Of a stretch of DNA of 64,000 bases, positions 61,803 through 64,000 are shown one piece after another (the stretch's first letter is position 1; every line of letters begins with the position of its first letter). The notes below the pieces were generated by a model. That model was not told where the DNA came from. It did not search any database and saw only the letters and a list, made by a program, of their open reading frames with translations. The translations under genes were made by a program, and so were the position numbers. The DNA is taken from NCBI GenBank assembly GCA_004352715.1, contig SCFE01000031.1, positions 2,194,502 to 2,258,501 on the forward strand, in the 5' to 3' direction. Origin of the DNA: Hofstenia miamia (taxonomy: Eukaryota; Xenacoelomorpha; Acoela).

Positions 61803-61856
61803 TGTTTAACATCAGCTTTGAACATTGATAAATGACATAGTGCCTACATAATCATA
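61803..61856 (-). CDS. Candidate further exon of the ATMIN-like gene
   Basis: The reverse strand has a plausible acceptor (TTATGTAG) and a strong donor (GTAAGT) around 54 nt. Its frame YQCSKLMLNSRLKP ends in the phase that the exon at 60260 requires. The similarity to ATMIN is not visible, so this is a phase-based guess. Confidence 0.3.
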
Positions 61857-61920
61857 TTCTGCATACACAACATCCACCCTTAAACATTTACGAGATAATT
61901 AATGATAAAGTGACACGAAA

Positions 61921-62380
61921 ATCTCTGTAAACAGCCTGGAGATTTTCGAAAATTTTTCTCGAGCCGGAAAATTTTTTAAACGCGTACAACGCAAAAACTA
62001 AATAAGTTATCAAAAATCTCAAAGCACCATCGGATAGAGGAGTGCCACCCTTTTCATTTTCGCGATTGGACGCAATCCCCATTGATGCGTGCCACGACAC
62101 TGACCTTGCGCACGGCATGCCTCAGTGGGTTTGTGAGGTTTACCTAGATATCAAGAAACAGTTACAGTTCGTTGTTAACCCGATGGGCCTAAAACCATAT
62201 ATTTATATGAATATTATGTTTGGAGAGAATTCAAATTAGTTAATTTTTTCAAGTACTTTAGGCACACCACACACTTTAGTACAGATTTTCAACATTCCAA
62301 TCAAGCACGTTCACCAATAAATATGTTCCTAATTTCCTAATCGACCTCTCAATGCACACTAGGCTGCTTAAGGTTAAACC
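61921..62380. repeat. Dispersed repeat, copy 2
   Basis: This relative of 52976-53370 is somewhat longer in the middle (extra about 70 bp including GATTGGACGCAATCCCC). The left CTGTAAACAGCCTGG and right TAGGCTGCTTAAGGTT share an inverted core (AA.CAGCCT), suggesting short inverted ends. A similar end (GGTTGTTTAAGGTGG) appears near 63909. Confidence 0.6.
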
Positions 62381-62589
62381 TCATGTAACACCTTAGTTAC
62401 AAATTTTATCAATAAACGAGACTATCTTGACCCTGCTGCAAATTCAAAACCACTATATTGAATTTGATTACTACAACATAACTCCGAATTATGTCAAAAG
62501 ATTAAGATTGCGGTAATTGAGCTTTGAAGATACTATGAGTTAAAAACGTGGGTAAATAATTCAGAAATTTCTATGACAGCACACAGCAT

Positions 62590-62880
62590 ATGTTGTGTAC
62601 GAAAATTTATCTCATTGTGCTTTTTCACATTGCTGTTGCCATGGAACAGTGGGACATAAACTCAATTTCATTTGATTCAGATTGGCAGATGGAAAAACAA
62701 ATGGAAGCAGCCGCAATGGAAAACGAAATCGGAAAATGCCTTTGCACTAAAGAACAAACAGAACTTACAAATTCGAGAATGATAAAGAGCTACTTGCATA
62801 CATCTACAATGATAGCACTCTCTATGCGATTATTTATCAATTTATTGAGACGATATGTGATTGAGGTAGACTTTGGTTAA
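62590..62880 (+). CDS. Unrecognised small open frame
   Basis: A frame of 96 codons with a hydrophobic start (MLCTKIYLIVLFHIAVAM) that could act as a signal peptide, then an acidic, Met/Glu-rich part (DWQMEKQMEAAAMENEIG). No family is recognised and it may be chance. Confidence 0.2.
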   Translation: MLCTKIYLIVLFHIAVAMEQWDINSISFDSDWQMEKQMEAAAMENEIGKCLCTKEQTELTNSRMIKSYLHTSTMIALSMRLFINLLRRYVIEVDFG

Positions 62881-64000
62881 AATACATTTTGAATATTTTT
62901 TACATTTCGAAATTAACTATATTGTATTCTGTTATTAGCAAAAATTTTTTGATAATCAAATACGAAGACCACTATTTACTTTTCGCAGTAAATTGGCATG
63001 GTGGCCCGCATTGAAAAATTTTTGGAATTTTTGTTTTATGGTATTACGAAAGATAGTTCATATATTCCAAAAATCTTTGCAGAGTCTATTTATTGGTAAC
63101 TTTAGTAAGTTCATTGAATCAATGACGTAGCAGGGGGATACTCTAACCAAAAAGGTAATTTTATGCTAAAAATCTCACATCAATGTCAATATATTTTGAT
63201 TACCCCTTGTCATAAAGCATAATTCAATGCTCTTAAATGAAGATCAGAAATCATACAAAAACGGTAAAAATCCTAACAGGTAGGTGGAGCCAACCTACTT
63301 AGAAAGTTTATCAAAAACAATTTTCGTAAATTGAATTCTTAGTTATCGTCAAAGAATTTAAATTTTTCAGGCAAATATCCAAAATTAGGAAACAGACAAT
63401 TGAATTTTTGATCAAGATTTGATTTATCTGTCCCTAGTGTGTAAATGACAGGCAGATTTCATATACGATCTCGCGTTTGATTTCATCAGCATTTTCCTGT
63501 GATTGCATTGAGAATGTTTGTTCTATGGTTTATTTTTAATAAATCTTAAACTGTTGAGGAATTTTTCTAAATCTTCGATGGCTTTTAAAAAATAAACAAG
63601 TAAAACCAACAGAATAATAAAGATATTCAAAATCAGAAAGCACAACAGGATTTAACACAATGTTATGTCACTGTCCCTCTCACTTTGTGCAAGGCACGGC
63701 TCAATTGAAAATAAAAAATAGTCGAAATTAGTTGTTGCTCCCATTCGTTATAGATCTACTGATTACTTGAAACCTGAGAGGGCAGCCCACAAACAAAAAA
63801 ATTGTAATGATATTAAATTGGATATTTATTAATTAAATAAATTAATCCTATTGAACTCCTTGTTTATAACAAATGAGCAAACTTTTTAGCCCTTTAAAAG
63901 GACACCAGGTTGTTTAAGGTGGGACCCCCTTCCCTAATCAAGCCATTTCTAAACTATTGCTCATAAAAATTTGTATATGTGATAGTTAGATAGGTCTTGG
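62881..64000. other. No gene recognised
   Basis: AT-rich to the window end. The upstream zinc-finger exons expected for the ATMIN-like gene were looked for on the reverse strand and not found. Confidence 0.5.

Noticed and set aside
1-64000. CRISPR arrays, operons or bacterial systems
   Set aside because: The genes have spliceosomal introns, animal-type proteins and metazoan transposons; no spaced short repeats of CRISPR type were seen.

Overview
This is eukaryotic DNA from an AT-rich (roughly 30% GC) invertebrate genome. Two genes are split by GT-AG introns, and most of the rest is transposon-derived. I cannot fix the species: a nematode or cnidarian-like animal would fit, but no marker in the window decides it. 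The assembly is draft quality, with N runs at 9251-9260, 12144-13143, 25843-26612, 38150-39149 and 50568-50716. Single Ns at 22823, 37821, 37906 and 39804 each join directly repeated sequence.

Left part (440-18018, + strand): the 3' two-thirds of UPF2, the MIF4G scaffold of nonsense-mediated mRNA decay. Sixteen exons with matching phases encode about 856 residues up to the stop; the 5' exons lie left of the window. Its introns carry a hAT element (2820-3658), two Tc1/mariner families and a candidate Helitron end. A segment of about 3 kb holding two consecutive exons of the third MIF4G domain is present twice (7767-11455 and 13144-15876). The exon pair is 315 nt, so both copies could be read in frame. 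The near identity and the adjacent gaps also fit unmerged haplotypes.

Middle part (about 18-49 kb): a transposon graveyard, with LINE remnants (21060-23818, 23853-26919, 27.5-28.1, 32.5-35.3, 39.1-43.2 and 46.8-47.4 kb), a broken piggyBac transposase, a hAT element with an 8-bp target duplication, orphan restriction-like endonuclease modules, a palindromic ladder MITE, and an inverted duplication whose arms lie about 7-11 kb apart and differ in minisatellite length. A tRNA-like sequence lies at 20258-20327.

Right part (49129-60260, - strand): five phase-compatible exons of a gene rich in TQT-type motifs, the signature of dynein light chain LC8 ligands. The spacing and acidic C-terminus resemble the ATMIN/ASCIZ transcription factor, with the N-terminal zinc fingers expected to the right. 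Its large last intron holds a GC-richer LINE with a long open frame and a P-element/THAP-type transposon. UPF2 and this gene converge tail to tail across the transposon-rich interval.

No operons, CRISPR arrays or prokaryotic features are seen. The most interesting items are the UPF2 exon-pair duplication, the LC8-binding gene, the 2A-like peptide in the LINE near 43 kb, the nested palindromic MITE and the P-like element.
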